In this document: in pieces, positions 48,041 through 56,151 of the stretch
Layout: every line of letters starts with the position of its first letter
Numbering within the stretch: position 1 is the first letter of the stretch
The notes under the pieces: generated by a model
Seen by the model: the letters and a program-made list of their open reading frames with translations, nothing else
The model's database searches: none
Told to the model about the DNA's origin: nothing
Source of the DNA: Massilia sp. KIM
GTDB taxonomy: Bacteria; Pseudomonadota; Gammaproteobacteria; Burkholderiales; Burkholderiaceae_D
Reading direction: 5' to 3'
Assembly (NCBI RefSeq): GCF_002007115.1
Contig: NZ_MVAD01000002.1
Location: forward strand, 558,001-622,000
DNA: 64,000 nucleotides
Program-made: the position numbers and the translations under genes

Positions 48041-50939
48041 CGCGTTCTCCTTCATGCAGCGTCTTGTACCAGCGGCCGCGCACCAGTGCGTCGACCACCT
48101 GGCGCGCGCTGTCGTTCCAGGTCAGCCAGGGCATGCCGGCCGAGCCCGGCGCCTTGCCGGCGCGGTGCAGGTCCAGCCAGTCGGTGACCGCCGCCGCCAG
48201 GTCCTGGGGCGCCAGGCCGTCGAAATAGGTGGCGTGCTCGCCCGCCACCTCGCGGAACACGGGCAGGCTGCGCGCCAGGATCGGAATGCCGTGCTGGGCC
48301 GCCTCGATCAGCGGCAGGCCGAAGCCTTCGCCTTCGGAGGGGGCCAGCAGGGCCGAGGCGCTGCCGTAGAGCTTGAGCAGCATCTCGTCCGAGATGCCGG
48401 CCAGCCAGAACAGGCGCTTGCCCTTCTCCGGATGGTTCGCCATGCGCTCGGCAGTCTTCTCGACCATCCAGCCCTGCTTGCCGACCACCACCAGGTTGAC
48501 GTCCACCCCGCGCTCCCACAGCAGCTCGAAGGCCGCCAGCGCCTGGGCATGGCCCTTGCGCGGCTCCACCGTGCCCACCATCAGGAAGCTGGGACGCTCG
48601 CCGAGGGCGGCCAGGACCGCCGGGGCGTCCGGCGGCAAGCCCTTGCTGGGCGCGCTGGCGTCGATGTCGGCGCCCAGGTGGAACCAGCCCAGCTGCAGCG
48701 GCACCGTGCGCTGCAAGCCCTGGCGCGCGACCCAGGCCGCGAACTCGTCGGCCACCGCGCGCGAGATGCAGACCACGCCGTCGGCCACGCGGTGCACGGT
48801 GCGCAGGAAGTCGGCAAAGCCTTCCTCGGTCCCGAAGGGGAAGACGTCGGGGCGCAGCACAGGCAGCAGGTCGTACATGCAGAAGTGGACCTGCACGCCG
48901 CGGTCGCGCAGCGCGAGCAGCATCTGCTCGTTCTGGTGGATCCCGCTCAGGAACAGGTCGAGGCCGAAGAACAGGTCGCCCGGGCGCATTTCGACCGGGG
49001 CGTCTTCCAGGTCCAGGCCGCTCACGCCCACGGTCTTCAGGCCGAAGCCGCGCGCGTAGTGGAAGGGGCGGTTGCCGCCGGTGCCGAACACCGGCTCGAC
49101 CCGGAAGCCTTGCGGTGGATGGGCGATCAGCGACAGCAGGACGCTGCGCACCACGCGCTGGATGCCGGTCTTGAGGTCAGTCTGGACCAGGGCGGAAACG
49201 TCCACCAGCAGCTGGCGCTGGGGCAGGGCGGGGGCGCGGTTGAAGGCGATCGCCTCGGCCAGCGCCGGCAGCTCGTCGGGAGCGCAGCGCGGCGCGACGG
49301 CGCGCACCAGCTCCGGATAGCCGGCCTGGGGGCCGCGCATGTAGAAGTGCTCGATGGCCTCGCGGCACAGGCGGCCGGCGCGCGCCGGGGCGTGCTCGCT
49401 TTCCATGTGGGCCAGGGCGCGCTGGGCCAGGCCTTCGCGCAGCACGCTGTCGCCGCGCAGGCGGCCGAGGGCCTCGGCCAGTTCGCCGCTGGCGAAGCGG
49501 TCGGGCAGCTTGAGCAGCAGGCTGTCGTCGATCGAGGCGCTGGAACCGTGGGCGTTGACGATGGTCGGCACGCCGTACAGCAGGCAGTCGAGCACCGCGG
49601 CCGAGGTCTCGCCGCGCGAGGCGCCGCGCAGCTGCACGGCGCTGTCGCAGCCGGCCAGGTAGTCGGCGTAGGTGGCGGCGTCCACGAAGCCGGTGATGCG
49701 GATCCGCTCGGCGCAGCCGCTGGCCTTGATCTTGCGCGTCATGGCGGCGCCGTACTGGCCGCCTTCGTTCTCGCCCACGAACACCAGGCTGCAGCGCGGG
49801 TCCTGGGCCAGGGGCGAGGCCAGGAAGGCGTCCAGCAGCTCTTCGTTCAGCTTGGTCGGCCCGAGCAGGCCGAAGCTGCACACCACGAAGTCGTCGGCGC
49901 CGAACTTGAGGCGCGCGCGCGCGGCGGCGCGGGCCTGGGGCGAGGCGGCACCCTCCGGCTTGCCGCGCAGGAGGGGAATGGTTTGCCAGGCGTCGGCCGC
50001 GCCCGGACCGTACCACTCCTCGGCCAGGCGGCGCGGGTAGTCGGAGTGGACGATGATGCCGGTCGCGTGCTCGAGCACGCCGCGGTTGAGCGGCATGGCC
50101 CAGACGCTGGCGTTGCGGCCCTCGGCGGCGAGGCGCTGCAGGCCGGTGTAGCCGTGCGACTCGTAGAGGTTGCGCAGGAAGCCCTGCGGCAGGTAGCGCT
50201 GGTGGTCGAGGTAATCGATCACGTTGGCGAGATAGAAGTCGTGCAGCACCACCACGCCCGGCACTTCGCGGATCAGCTCGAACATGTGGCGGTGGGCCGG
50301 CGAATTGCCGACGTGGTAGAGCACCCGGTCCATCTCGTGGGCGTGCTCGCGCAGCCATTGGGCGTCGCGGCGCGGGAAGCGGCTGATGCGGGCGTCCGTG
50401 ATGTCGTCCTGCTCGACCACCAGTTCGATGTCGTAGAAGGCGGCCAGCTCGGGGACCAGCTCGGCGCTGTAGTCGGCGATGCCGGATTTCTCGGGCGGCA
50501 GCGGCGAGACGTAGGCCAGGCGCGGTTTGCGCGCGCTCTCGCGGGCGGCCGGAGTCTTCTCGGCGGCGGTGGCCTGGACCCGCACCCACAGGGCGGCCGG
50601 ATCGGCCCCGTCCAGCGCAACGGTCAGGAAGGCGGCGCCGTCGTGGCTCGCGCCGGGCGGCGCCAGCACCACGTCCGGCGCCATGCCGGCGAGGGCGCGC
50701 GCGTGCACGGGTGCGCGCAGTGCGTCCTGGCGCGGCAGCAGGAAGGGGCGCACGCGTTCGCGCGCCACCAGGCCGTCGAAGGCCAGGCGCAGGCGGTCGG
50801 TGGCGCCCGGTTCATGGGCCGGCGTGGCCAGCCAGATCTCGGCCCCGGCCTCGCGGGCCAGGCCCAGCAGGCCGCGCGCCAGCGCGAGGCGGGCCGCGGC
50901 CGGCTGCGGGTCGTTCAGAAAGTCGATGACGATGCGCAT
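48033..50939 (-). CDS. Two-domain family 4 glycosyltransferase
   Basis: 968 residues. A weak N-terminal part (about 1-145) is followed by two GT-B modules. The first (about 145-570) contains KSGIADYSAELVPELAAFYD and ASRGETSAAVLDCLLYGVPT, the latter the degenerate E-x7-E region of the WbdA-like group; the second (about 600-950) has KTGIQRVVRS, GTVEPRKGH and SEGEGFGLPLIE with an intact E-x7-E motif near residue 865. Such tandem GT4 proteins often polymerise or prime mannose/rhamnose O-antigen chains. It is 1 nt past the FkbM gene's end and overlaps the HAD-UbiA gene by 8 nt. Confidence 0.88.
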   Translation of the reverse strand: MRIVIDFLNDPQPAAARLALARGLLGLAREAGAEIWLATPAHEPGATDRLRLAFDGLVARERVRPFLLPRQDALRAPVHARALAGMAPDVVLAPPGASHDGAAFLTVALDGADPAALWVRVQATAAEKTPAARESARKPRLAYVSPLPPEKSGIADYSAELVPELAAFYDIELVVEQDDITDARISRFPRRDAQWLREHAHEMDRVLYHVGNSPAHRHMFELIREVPGVVVLHDFYLANVIDYLDHQRYLPQGFLRNLYESHGYTGLQRLAAEGRNASVWAMPLNRGVLEHATGIIVHSDYPRRLAEEWYGPGAADAWQTIPLLRGKPEGAASPQARAAARARLKFGADDFVVCSFGLLGPTKLNEELLDAFLASPLAQDPRCSLVFVGENEGGQYGAAMTRKIKASGCAERIRITGFVDAATYADYLAGCDSAVQLRGASRGETSAAVLDCLLYGVPTIVNAHGSSASIDDSLLLKLPDRFASGELAEALGRLRGDSVLREGLAQRALAHMESEHAPARAGRLCREAIEHFYMRGPQAGYPELVRAVAPRCAPDELPALAEAIAFNRAPALPQRQLLVDVSALVQTDLKTGIQRVVRSVLLSLIAHPPQGFRVEPVFGTGGNRPFHYARGFGLKTVGVSGLDLEDAPVEMRPGDLFFGLDLFLSGIHQNEQMLLALRDRGVQVHFCMYDLLPVLRPDVFPFGTEEGFADFLRTVHRVADGVVCISRAVADEFAAWVARQGLQRTVPLQLGWFHLGADIDASAPSKGLPPDAPAVLAALGERPSFLMVGTVEPRKGHAQALAAFELLWERGVDVNLVVVGKQGWMVEKTAERMANHPEKGKRLFWLAGISDEMLLKLYGSASALLAPSEGEGFGLPLIEAAQHGIPILARSLPVFREVAGEHATYFDGLAPQDLAAAVTDWLDLHRAGKAPGSAGMPWLTWNDSARQVVDALVRGRWYKTLHEGERDA

Positions 50940-52253
50940 TTATTGTCCTGCCTGTTGTTCTGCGGCGCCGGCGCCGCGCGCGCGTTCGAGATCGGCCAGC
51001 ACCCGGCGCACCGAGACCGGCAAGCCCTTCAGGTGCTCGGGCACTTCGACGCCGGCCGGCGCCTGCTGCGGCACGTCGAGCTTGATGGCGGCCAGCTTGC
51101 TGCTGACGCGCTGGCCCAGCGCTGGATAGCGGCGCAGCACCGGGATCAGCAGGCGGCGCAGGCGCTCGTTGGCGGTCAGGCGGTTGACCACGCGGCGCGC
51201 CAGGTGCGGGCGGCGCAGGGCGTGCAGCGCGCCTCCGGCCAGGCGCAGCGGGGCGGTGATCTTCCACGAGCTGCTGGACAGGGTCGCCAGCAGTTGCTGT
51301 TCGATGCCGCGCGCCCAGTCCGACAGCTGGCGCGCGCTCTCCTGGGTGGCCAGCAGGCGCTCGTCGAGCGCGGCGATCTGCTCTTCGCGCTGACGGAGCT
51401 CGTCTTCCAGGCGGGCGCGGGTCGCCTCGAGCTCGTCGGCGGTGTCCTGGGCCAGGCGCTCGGCGCGGGCGGCCCGTTGCTGCTCGGCGGCGATGGTGGC
51501 GCGCGCGCGCTGGTCGAGCGCGGCCAAGGCCTCGCCCTGCTCGCGCAGGCCGCTCCAGGCCTTGTCCAGGTGGTGCGAGATGAAGGCGTCGAACACGTTC
51601 GGCTGCACCTGCAGGCTGGCCAGCAGTTCCGGGTGCTCCTCGGCCACGTAGTAGCGGTTCAGGCCGTCGAACCAGGCGAAGCGGTAGCCATGCGGCGTGA
51701 CCAGGTGCTCCCAGCGCTCGTGCACGGTCTCGCGGCTGTTCGGCAGGGTCGCTTCGATGACCAGGATCCAGGGGCGCCAGCGGCGCAGGTCCAGCCCGCG
51801 CAGCACTTCGCCCTCGAAGCCTTCGACGTCGATCTTGAGGAAGTGGATTTCGCCCTGCACGTGTTCTTCGCAGACCGTGTTCAGGGTGCGCACCGGCACC
51901 TTGAGCTCGGCCACCGTATGGCCTTCGCTGCGGTGCAGCTCGGCCACCGCGGCATCGGGCGAGGCCCAGCCGCGCACGGCCGGCACGTCGTACAGGGTCA
52001 GTTCGCCGTCCTCGGCGCCGGCGGCGATCGCCAGGTTGACGTCGCGCGGGCGCTGCTCCAGGAAGGCCTGGTGGAAGGCGGGCAACGGCTCGATGCTGAT
52101 GCCGCGCCAGCCGGCGTCGTAGAAGGCCTTGGTGACCGAATGCTCGACCGGGTCGTTGGCGCCGACGTCGATGTAGAAGCCGTTCCCGACGTGGCCGAGG
52201 GCGCGCCACAGCAGCACGTCCTCGAAGTTCTGGGCGTAGGAGATGAAATTCAT
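50940..52253 (-). CDS. FkbM family methyltransferase with C-terminal coiled coil
   Basis: 437 residues. The SAM motif FYIDVGANDP is at residues 26-35, with SIEPLP at 53-58 and FLKIDVEGFEGEVLRGL at 138-154, all typical for FkbM O-methyltransferases. Residues about 236-322 form an Ala/Glu/Arg-rich, heptad-like region likely to be a coiled coil, then SSSSWKITAPLR and a basic tail that occur in several O-antigen enzymes. ATG 52253 overlaps the wzt-like stop as ATGA. Its position next to Wzt suggests chain-end methylation before export. Confidence 0.88.
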   Translation of the reverse strand: MNFISYAQNFEDVLLWRALGHVGNGFYIDVGANDPVEHSVTKAFYDAGWRGISIEPLPAFHQAFLEQRPRDVNLAIAAGAEDGELTLYDVPAVRGWASPDAAVAELHRSEGHTVAELKVPVRTLNTVCEEHVQGEIHFLKIDVEGFEGEVLRGLDLRRWRPWILVIEATLPNSRETVHERWEHLVTPHGYRFAWFDGLNRYYVAEEHPELLASLQVQPNVFDAFISHHLDKAWSGLREQGEALAALDQRARATIAAEQQRAARAERLAQDTADELEATRARLEDELRQREEQIAALDERLLATQESARQLSDWARGIEQQLLATLSSSSWKITAPLRLAGGALHALRRPHLARRVVNRLTANERLRRLLIPVLRRYPALGQRVSSKLAAIKLDVPQQAPAGVEVPEHLKGLPVSVRRVLADLERARGAGAAEQQAGQ

Positions 52254-53482
52254 GTGCGTTGGATGTGGACGGCCGGGTCGAGCCAGGCCGAGCCTTCGAA
52301 GTGGGGGCGGCGCATGTTCATCACGGTGAACACCAGCGCCAGGTCGCGCCATTCGTAGTTGTTCACGAGGTGGGTGTCGGTGCTGACGATGGCGGTGGCG
52401 ACCGAGTAGCTGCCCGGCCCCAGGTTCATCGGGAAGGCGAAGCGGTACACGACCTGCTCGCCGGGCGCGACGTTCTCGAGCGGCAGGTCCTTGAGGTGGG
52501 TGTTGGTGCCGTACATCGGCTGGCCCAGGCGGTCCTTGATCATGTAGCCCAGCACCATGCGCGGGATCGGAGCCTTGACATCGACCCGCACCTCGAGCGT
52601 GACCGGGCTGCCGACGTCGACCACCTCGACCCGGTTGCCGTCGGCGTCGAGCAGGGCGATGTCGGCCACGCTGGCTTCGCCGGTGCCGGACACGGTCTGG
52701 GTCTTGCCGCCTTCGGCTTCGGCCTGGCGCACGGTGGCGCCTTTCTCGTTCTCGCGCTCGGCGATCAGGGCGTTGTAGTAGTCCATGATCGCTTCCGGCT
52801 TGCCTTCCATGGCCAGGCGCCCGCCGTCGAGCAGGATGGCGCGGTCGCACACCGACTGGATCGCCTGCTTGTCGTGCGAAACCAGCAGCAGGGTGGTGCC
52901 GGCCTTGCGGAACTGGCGGATGCGCTCGAAGCTCTTGTGCTGGAAGTAGGCGTCGCCCACCGACAGGGCCTCGTCGACGATCAGGATGTCGGGGCGGCGC
53001 GCGGTGGCGACCGAGAACGCGACCCGCATCTGCATGCCACTCGAGTACACGCGCACCGGCTGGTCCATGTAGTCGCCGATCTCGGCGAAGGCTTCGATCT
53101 CCGGCATCAGGGCGGTGATCTCGTCCACCGTCATGCCCAGCAGCTGGCCGGCCATGTAGGCGTTCTGGCGGCCGGTGAAATCGGGGTGGAAACCCATGCC
53201 CAGTTCGAGCAGGGCGGCAACCCGGCCCTCCATCCAGACCTGACCGGTGGTGGGCTGGGTGGTGCCGGTGATCAGCTTGAGCAGGGTGCTCTTGCCCGCG
53301 CCGTTGATGCCGATCAAGCCCACGGCTTCGCCGGGGGCCACCTGGAAGCTGATGTCGCGCAGCACCCACTTTAGGCTGTGGCGCTGGCCGAGGAAGGGCA
53401 GCATCCATTCGGCCAGGCGCGACCAGCGCGTCGGGTAGAGCTTATAGGCCTTGCCCAGGCCTTGTACGGAAATCGCGCCCAT
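52250..53482 (-). CDS. wzt: ABC transporter ATP-binding protein with Wzt-type carbohydrate-binding domain
   Basis: 410 residues. Walker A GINGAGKST (residues 58-66), signature YSSGMQMR, Walker B ILIVDEALSVGD, and H-loop LVSHDK are intact. The C-terminal 150 residues (about 260-410) form the Wzt_C domain that recognises the modified non-reducing end of O-antigen chains in ABC-type export. An ATG at 53482 overlaps the wzm-like stop by 1 nt (TGATG). With the permease upstream it forms a polysaccharide exporter. The presence of Wzt_C indicates that a terminal modification is needed for export. Confidence 0.92.
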   Translation of the reverse strand: MGAISVQGLGKAYKLYPTRWSRLAEWMLPFLGQRHSLKWVLRDISFQVAPGEAVGLIGINGAGKSTLLKLITGTTQPTTGQVWMEGRVAALLELGMGFHPDFTGRQNAYMAGQLLGMTVDEITALMPEIEAFAEIGDYMDQPVRVYSSGMQMRVAFSVATARRPDILIVDEALSVGDAYFQHKSFERIRQFRKAGTTLLLVSHDKQAIQSVCDRAILLDGGRLAMEGKPEAIMDYYNALIAERENEKGATVRQAEAEGGKTQTVSGTGEASVADIALLDADGNRVEVVDVGSPVTLEVRVDVKAPIPRMVLGYMIKDRLGQPMYGTNTHLKDLPLENVAPGEQVVYRFAFPMNLGPGSYSVATAIVSTDTHLVNNYEWRDLALVFTVMNMRRPHFEGSAWLDPAVHIQRT

Positions 53483-54282
53483 CAGAGTTCGTCCACCATT
53501 TCGCCGGAGCGTTTGCGGAACAGGCGCAGGCCGAGCACGCACAGCAGCAGCGCGATCACGGTCGCAGGCAGCAGGCTGCGCCAGTCGGGCAGTTCGCCCT
53601 TGACCAGGATGGCCTGGTAGGCCTGCACCAGGGCCGCCATCGGATTGTTTTCCATCAGCGGACGGGCCTGGGCCGGCAGGATCGAGGCCGGGTAGACGAT
53701 GGGCGTGAGCCAGAACCAGAACTGCATGGCGATGGTCACGAACTGGCCGACGTCGCGGAAGAAGACGTTGAGCACGCCCACCACCATGCCGAGGCCGATC
53801 GCCAGCAGCACCTGCACCAGCAGCACCGGCACGATGGCCAGGAAGACCAGGCCGGGGAAGTTGCCGGAGGCGATCAGGAACAGGGTGAACAGGCCGAAGA
53901 TGATGCCGAAGTTGACCAGGGCGCTGAGCACCGCGATCACCGGCAGGCAGATGCGCGGGAAGCTGATCTTCTTGAGCAGGTTGGCCTGCTCGACGAACAT
54001 GTTCTGGCCACGCGCCACGATCTCGGCGAACAGGCCCCAGGTCAGGATGCCGGCGCAGAGGTAGATGGAATAGGCGAGGCTGGAATCGCTGCCCGGCAGG
54101 CGCGCGCGCATGACCTCGGCGAAGATCACCGTGTACACGAGGATCATGGCGAGGGGGCTGAGCACGGACCAGACCGCGCCGAGCATGGCGTTGGCGTATT
54201 TCGACTGGAATTCGCGTTTGACGCTGCCCAGCACGAAACCGCGGTAGGCCCACAGGCCTCGCAGCATCAGGGGCGAAATCAT
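53482..54282 (-). CDS. wzm: ABC-2 type polysaccharide export permease (Wzm-like)
   Basis: About 266 residues with six membrane helices in ABC2_membrane order, including FQSKYANAMLGAVWSVLSPL in the N-terminal interface, FAEIVARGQNMFVEQANLLK, and QFWFWLTPIVYPASILPA before the last helices. This is the first gene of the eleven-gene glycan operon. ATG 54282 gives MISPLMLRGLW; an in-frame extension upstream is possible but no better start is visible. The region upstream carries an inverted repeat pair that may be an operon boundary. Confidence 0.92.
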   Translation of the reverse strand: MISPLMLRGLWAYRGFVLGSVKREFQSKYANAMLGAVWSVLSPLAMILVYTVIFAEVMRARLPGSDSSLAYSIYLCAGILTWGLFAEIVARGQNMFVEQANLLKKISFPRICLPVIAVLSALVNFGIIFGLFTLFLIASGNFPGLVFLAIVPVLLVQVLLAIGLGMVVGVLNVFFRDVGQFVTIAMQFWFWLTPIVYPASILPAQARPLMENNPMAALVQAYQAILVKGELPDWRSLLPATVIALLLCVLGLRLFRKRSGEMVDEL

Positions 54283-54603
54283 GATGTGGACGAAGCGGGT
54301 TTTGCCGCGCAGAAATGCGGCGCGAGGCGTCGCGTCGGGAACGTTGTCATAGTGTCGGGAACCGGTGAGCCGGAAATTATACTCTACCGATATGGCAACA
54401 CTTTGTTCAATTGTAACGTTTTGTCGGGGCGGGGAGAGATGTGCGCTGGTGGAATGCTGGCAAACTTGGGTCCCCGCCAAGGGGGCCGCCGAGGCCGGGG
54501 ACGACGTTGTTTACAGAGCTCGGTATAGCGATTGTCCGACTTCGGCTACGTCCCTCTGAACGTCGTCCCCGCGAAGGCGGGGACCCAAGTTCTTCGCAAA
54601 CCC
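54283..54603. other. Operon upstream region with an inverted repeat pair
   Basis: 321 nt between wzm-like and mqsA-like genes. The part at 54365-54430 is A/T-rich and probably contains the glycan-operon promoter. Two copies of a GTCCCCGC...GCGGGGAC element follow (see separate repeat entry). No open frame looks real. Confidence 0.5.
54463..54592. repeat. Inverted pair of dispersed palindromic repeats
   Basis: Copy 1 (54463-54510) begins AACTTGGGTCCCCGCC and ends GGGGACGACGTT. Copy 2 (54557-54592) reads AACGTCGTCCCCGCG ... GCGGGGACCCAAGTT, its reverse complement. Each copy is itself a hairpin around CCCCGC-GAAGG-CGGGG-type sequence. Such GTC(A/G)TCCCCGCGAAGGCGGGG elements occur as scattered repeats in many proteobacteria. 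The inverted arrangement gives a large stem-loop with about a 46-nt middle. Confidence 0.85.
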
Positions 54604-55023
54604 CTACCGCTTGGTATCGGCCCCCAACTCCCGCACGTCCGCGATCAGCTCCGGCCGCCGCTCCAGCAGCAGCAACAGGTTAACGAGCGCCTCCGGCACC
54701 TCCGCCTCCCCGCTTTCATAGCCCGCGAAGGCCTGCGCCCCGCCGCCCAGCAGGCTGCCGGCTTCGCTCCGGCTCAGCCCCAGCCCGGTGCGGATCTTGC
54801 GCAGCCGTGCCCGCAGCCGCGCATCGGCATCGACCTTGTCGCGAAAGCCGCGCACGTGCTCGTGGAACTCGTGCCCATGCTCGCGGATATGGATGATCTC
54901 CTTGCACGACTTGCAGTAATCCCCCACCACGTCATGGATCAGGGTGGTCTTGCCCTTGTAGGTATAGGGGATGCTGCGGATGTCGTAGACCAGGTGGCCG
55001 TCGTCGCAATGGGGGCACTTCAT
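54604..55023 (-). CDS. MqsA-type (YgiT-like) antitoxin/regulator without partner toxin
   Basis: 139 residues. Zinc ligands C3, C6, C37 and C40 are at exactly the positions of E. coli MqsA, followed by a HTH_XRE domain (about 70-120) with LSRSEAGSLLGGGAQAFAGY and an ERRPEL ending. MqsA binds the MqsR RNase and represses its own promoter. The upstream toxin gene mqsR expected in front of mqsA is absent: only 97 nt separate it from the next gene. It is therefore an orphan antitoxin or a stand-alone regulator. GGGAGA precedes ATG 55023. Confidence 0.85.
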   Translation of the reverse strand: MKCPHCDDGHLVYDIRSIPYTYKGKTTLIHDVVGDYCKSCKEIIHIREHGHEFHEHVRGFRDKVDADARLRARLRKIRTGLGLSRSEAGSLLGGGAQAFAGYESGEAEVPEALVNLLLLLERRPELIADVRELGADTKR

Positions 55024-55120
55024 GGTTCTCTCTCCCGGTTTTCGCGTGCGCCGATTATGCCAGCGCATGCGAAAAACCCGGGCACGACTCGCGCGTGCGC
55101 CGAGCCGTGCGTGTCCCGGC

Positions 55121-56050
55121 CTACTTCTGTCCGGCGTCCGGTGGAACGATGGCGCCCTGGATCTGGTAGGCCTTCGGATTCGCCTTGCCGCCGCCGTCCG
55201 ACAAGCGCTCGACCGATACCAGTTCCGCGGACGGCCCGGCCTTCGTGGCATCGGCGCGCGGGATAGGATCGAAGCTCCATGACCCCGTAGCGGGAATGTT
55301 CCTGCGCAGGGTGTACACGGTAATCACGGGTTGCACCGCGACCGCGACCTCGTAGCGCCTGGTGACGGGTGGTGGCGTCCCTCCGTTCAAGGCTTTGGCG
55401 CCTGGTGAGGACAAAGCCCACTGCTTCGTAAAAAATTCTTTCATGGGAATCAGGTTCGAGACGTTCGACCCTTCCGCGATGGGTTGTGCCGAACTGGACG
55501 CGCTGGTCAGCGTACCGTCCGCAGCAAAGCCGAAGTCGGCGCTGGCCGAGCCGAACAGCGGTGCGACGTTGCGCACATACAGCTTTCTCCCGGGACGAAC
55601 CTCATGCTTGGTCTGGTTGCTCAGCACTTCTTCGCAATGCGGGTTGTCCGGCATCGAATGCTTGCCTAGTTCAGCGAGCTGACGTTCCACTGCGGTTCTC
55701 GCTTCGTCGGGCGAACTCCACCCCGCGTTCTCGACGATCTGGTTCGCAGCCCTGCGTACTTCGGCAGGTGGAACGCAGACGAACAAGGCCGGACCGCGGC
55801 TTGGCAGGACGAGGAGCGGTTTCTCGTTGCCCTCCTCGAACACCGTGACCTGGATCTGCCAATCGGTGACTGCGCGTTTCGTTTCGTGGTAGTTGACGAG
55901 TTCCTTTTCAAAGAAAGGAATGCCCGTCAGTTGCCCGTTTGGCGAGGCCGTATTCGCCGGCTTCTCCTGGTCAAAAACCTCGACAGTGACGCAGCCGCAG
56001 AGAGACAGGGCTGTCAACAGGCCCGCAGCTTGGTGGATTCTTGTCCGCAC
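55121..56050 (-). CDS. Hypothetical lipoprotein
   Basis: 309 residues. The N-terminus RTRIHQAAGLLTALSLCGC has a lipobox (LCGC, modified Cys about 18 or 20), so an outer-membrane or periplasmic lipoprotein is expected. The mature part has two further Cys near residues 95 and 145 and no family I know; a beta-rich repeat TVFEEGNEKPLLVLPSRGPA-like stretch occurs near residue 75. It starts at GTG 56050, which follows GGGAGG. The upstream 40 nt are very A/T-rich and palindromic, unlike the rest of the window. Confidence 0.65.
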   Translation of the reverse strand: MRTRIHQAAGLLTALSLCGCVTVEVFDQEKPANTASPNGQLTGIPFFEKELVNYHETKRAVTDWQIQVTVFEEGNEKPLLVLPSRGPALFVCVPPAEVRRAANQIVENAGWSSPDEARTAVERQLAELGKHSMPDNPHCEEVLSNQTKHEVRPGRKLYVRNVAPLFGSASADFGFAADGTLTSASSSAQPIAEGSNVSNLIPMKEFFTKQWALSSPGAKALNGGTPPPVTRRYEVAVAVQPVITVYTLRRNIPATGSWSFDPIPRADATKAGPSAELVSVERLSDGGGKANPKAYQIQGAIVPPDAGQK

Positions 56051-56062
56051 AGTACCTCCCTA

Positions 56063-56100
56063 GTGTAATTAATTGCCTAATTGGCAATTGAATAATACAC
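56063..56100. promoter_or_regulatory. A/T-rich palindrome upstream of the lipoprotein gene
   Basis: AATTGCC (56071-56077) and GGCAATT (56083-56089) are perfect arms 5 nt apart; GTGT at 56063 and ACAC at 56097 extend the symmetry. It sits 13 nt ahead of the GTG start, overlapping the region where a promoter must be. A regulator binding site is likely. Confidence 0.55.
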
Positions 56101-56151
56101 AATTCGCGAGAGGTAAATGAAAATTTGTGACTAAGGGTAGTTTTACCGAGC

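Noticed and set aside
47856..52358. A plus-strand frame of 1500 codons over the glycan genes
   Set aside because: Antisense to GT4 and FkbM genes whose catalytic motifs are intact; composition is typical of an antisense shadow.
54463..54592. Possible CRISPR array or attachment site
   Set aside because: Only two copies, inverted, with no regular spacers; fits a dispersed palindromic repeat pair.
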